Part shown: positions 5,818 to 6,816 of the stretch, in pieces | Layout: each line of letters starts with the position of its first letter | Numbering within the stretch: the stretch's first letter is position 1 | Source of the DNA: an uncultured Lachnospiraceae bacterium | Lineage (GTDB): Bacteria > Bacillota > Clostridia > Lachnospirales > Lachnospiraceae | Reading direction: 5' to 3' | Assembly: GCA_945836565.1 (NCBI GenBank) | Contig: CAMALN010000088.1 | Span: 1 to 6,816, forward strand | Length of the DNA stretch: 6,816 nt | Notes under the pieces: generated by a model | Database searches by the model: none | Told to the model about the DNA's origin: nothing | The model's input: only the letters and a program-made list of their open reading frames with translations | Made by a program: the position numbers and the translations under genes

Positions 5818-6816
5818 CTATTTCCTCTTTACTATCAGCGTTTTTAGTTTTCTCTCATACAAAGCATTGTGACCGCATATAGCCAAAAGCTGTCTGCAGC
5901 AGGCTATAGCATCATCATAATTCTTCTGTGCCTCCAGCAGGAGAACTCTCTCGTACAATGCCTCCTCACAGCTACAATAGTCACAGCTTTCGCAGCGTCT
6001 CATATTCATCGCTTTTTTAAGTTGAGACTCCGCATCCTTGTATCTTTTCAGCGCCCTGTACAATCTCGCCATCTTCACATGCTCTCTCGGAGAATGTATA
6101 TCGTCCTCATCTATAACAGCCTTTGTCATGTATTCCTTTATGACAGGCTTTAGCATTCGTGATTTGGCACACAGAGCTTCTATCAATTCACTATAATAAT
6201 TTTCTTTACACTTCTTGTCAATGTCTGTCGCCTTAACAAACATCTCTATGGCTTTGTCATATTTTCCTGCATCCATATACGCTCTCGCCATATATGCATA
6301 TAGCTTATGGTCATTTGGAGCTATGGCAACTGCATCCGAAAATATATCCTTAGCCTCCTTAAGTCTACCCTCATCCTTATACAAATCCAGAAGGAATCGC
6401 AGATAAAGTACTTTACAGGTTTTATCCGTAACAGAATTCAAAAATTCATAGACTATACCTTCCGCTTCAGCTACCCTGTCATCCCTTACCAGCAATCCGG
6501 CAAGCTCATATCTTACGTAAATATTTTCATCCCCATACTTATCCAATACTGCTCTAAGTATGTCTATCGCCTGCTTATATTCCTTCTTGCAGGCAAAGCT
6601 CCTTGCCTTCCATTTGTGTATCTCTATGATAAGCTCCTTATCATCCGGTGCCACACACCCAAGGGCTAGGTCGAAATTCTCGATTGCCTTATCATATTCC
6701 CTGTGCATCTGGTATATGATTCCTATTCTGCTATAGCAAAATGCATTTCGTTCATCATACTTTATTGCATTTTGAAAATCATACAGAGCACTCTTGTAAT
6801 TATCAAAGTATTTATT
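5818..6816 (-). CDS. TPR repeat protein, likely HscC partner (5' end missing)
   Basis: The frame is open from the window edge to TAG 5820-5818, giving 332 visible residues. The ATG at 6708 is internal, because TPR-like sequence continues upstream ([20 protein letters not shown]). About eight 34-residue helical repeats can be read, for example [30 protein letters not shown] and [19 protein letters not shown]; such repeats form protein-binding solenoids. There is no membrane segment in the visible part. Between the last two repeats is a C-x2-C-x2-C-x-C cluster (bases 5994-5968), with three more Cys (CC and C) close to the C-terminus. The gene ends one base before hscC, so it probably acts with that chaperone as co-chaperone or substrate adaptor. 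In related bacteria such TPR proteins often carry an N-terminal J-domain. That part would lie outside the window and is not shown here. Confidence 0.88.
   Translation of the reverse strand, partial: NKYFDNYKSALYDFQNAIKYDERNAFCYSRIGIIYQMHREYDKAIENFDLALGCVAPDDKELIIEIHKWKARSFACKKEYKQAIDILRAVLDKYGDENIYVRYELAGLLVRDDRVAEAEGIVYEFLNSVTDKTCKVLYLRFLLDLYKDEGRLKEAKDIFSDAVAIAPNDHKLYAYMARAYMDAGKYDKAIEMFVKATDIDKKCKENYYSELIEALCAKSRMLKPVIKEYMTKAVIDEDDIHSPREHVKMARLYRALKRYKDAESQLKKAMNMRRCESCDYCSCEEALYERVLLLEAQKNYDDAIACCRQLLAICGHNALYERKLKTLIVKRK
5824..5829 (-). promoter_or_regulatory. hscC ribosome-binding site inside the TPR gene
   Basis: AAGAGG encodes Lys-Arg near the end of the TPR protein and lies seven bases before the hscC ATG. 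With the TAG-G-ATG junction this indicates translational coupling, so the two proteins are probably made in fixed proportion. Confidence 0.7.
5968..5994 (-). other. Cysteine cluster C-x2-C-x2-C-x-C in the TPR protein
   Basis: The residues read CESCDYCSC, at 275-283 of the visible 332. The cluster sits in the loop between two TPR units and is not part of the TPR consensus. Four Cys in nine residues could bind zinc or an Fe-S cluster, or act as a redox switch. The geometry is seen; the function is inference. Confidence 0.6.

Noticed and set aside
6307..6669. Open frame of 120 codons on the plus strand
   Set aside because: Antisense to clear TPR repeats and without a ribosome-binding site or recognisable domain.

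Overview
The window looks like chromosome from a low-to-moderate GC Gram-positive anaerobe, most likely a Lachnospiraceae-type member of the Clostridia. The grounds are strong Shine-Dalgarno sequences before most genes (AGGAGG, AAGGAGG, AGGTGAT), frequent ATA and AGA codons, and the relatives the proteins call to mind. No genus can be named from sequence alone. Family assignments rest on motif recognition and remembered relatives, not on a database search.

Layout. (1) 1-2046, minus strand: an ABC exporter operon. An ABC-2 type ATPase (1105-2046) is followed by a membrane permease (986 down to the window edge, 3' end missing). The 118-base gap between them is unusual: it holds an exact 16-bp duplication of the ribosome-binding site plus start codon, two hairpins and a possible 39-codon reading frame. 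(2) 2047-2218: a divergent intergenic region with a plausible promoter for the next gene and a small palindrome. (3) 2219-3586, plus strand: a complete citrate synthase. (4) 3587-3668: a convergent intergenic region dominated by a perfect 20-bp stem-loop, probably a terminator serving both sides and possibly a palindromic repeat element. (5) 3669-6816, minus strand: a chaperone operon in the order TPR protein (5' end outside the window), Hsp70 of the HscC type, small heat-shock protein Hsp20.

How the parts work together. The ATPase and permease would form one exporter of unknown substrate. Citrate synthase stands alone, as in anaerobes that run a partial TCA cycle towards 2-oxoglutarate and glutamate. 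The TPR and hscC genes are separated by one base and the hscC ribosome-binding site lies inside the TPR gene, so they are probably translationally coupled. Together with Hsp20 they look like a dedicated protein quality-control unit separate from the housekeeping DnaK system. The TPR protein carries a C-x2-C-x2-C-x-C cluster that its repeats do not explain.

The signals most worth following are the duplicated start region between the ABC genes with its two competing RNA pairings, a 20-base motif (18/20 identical) shared by that region and the 3' end of hscC, the 20-bp hairpin, and the cysteine cluster in the TPR partner of HscC.
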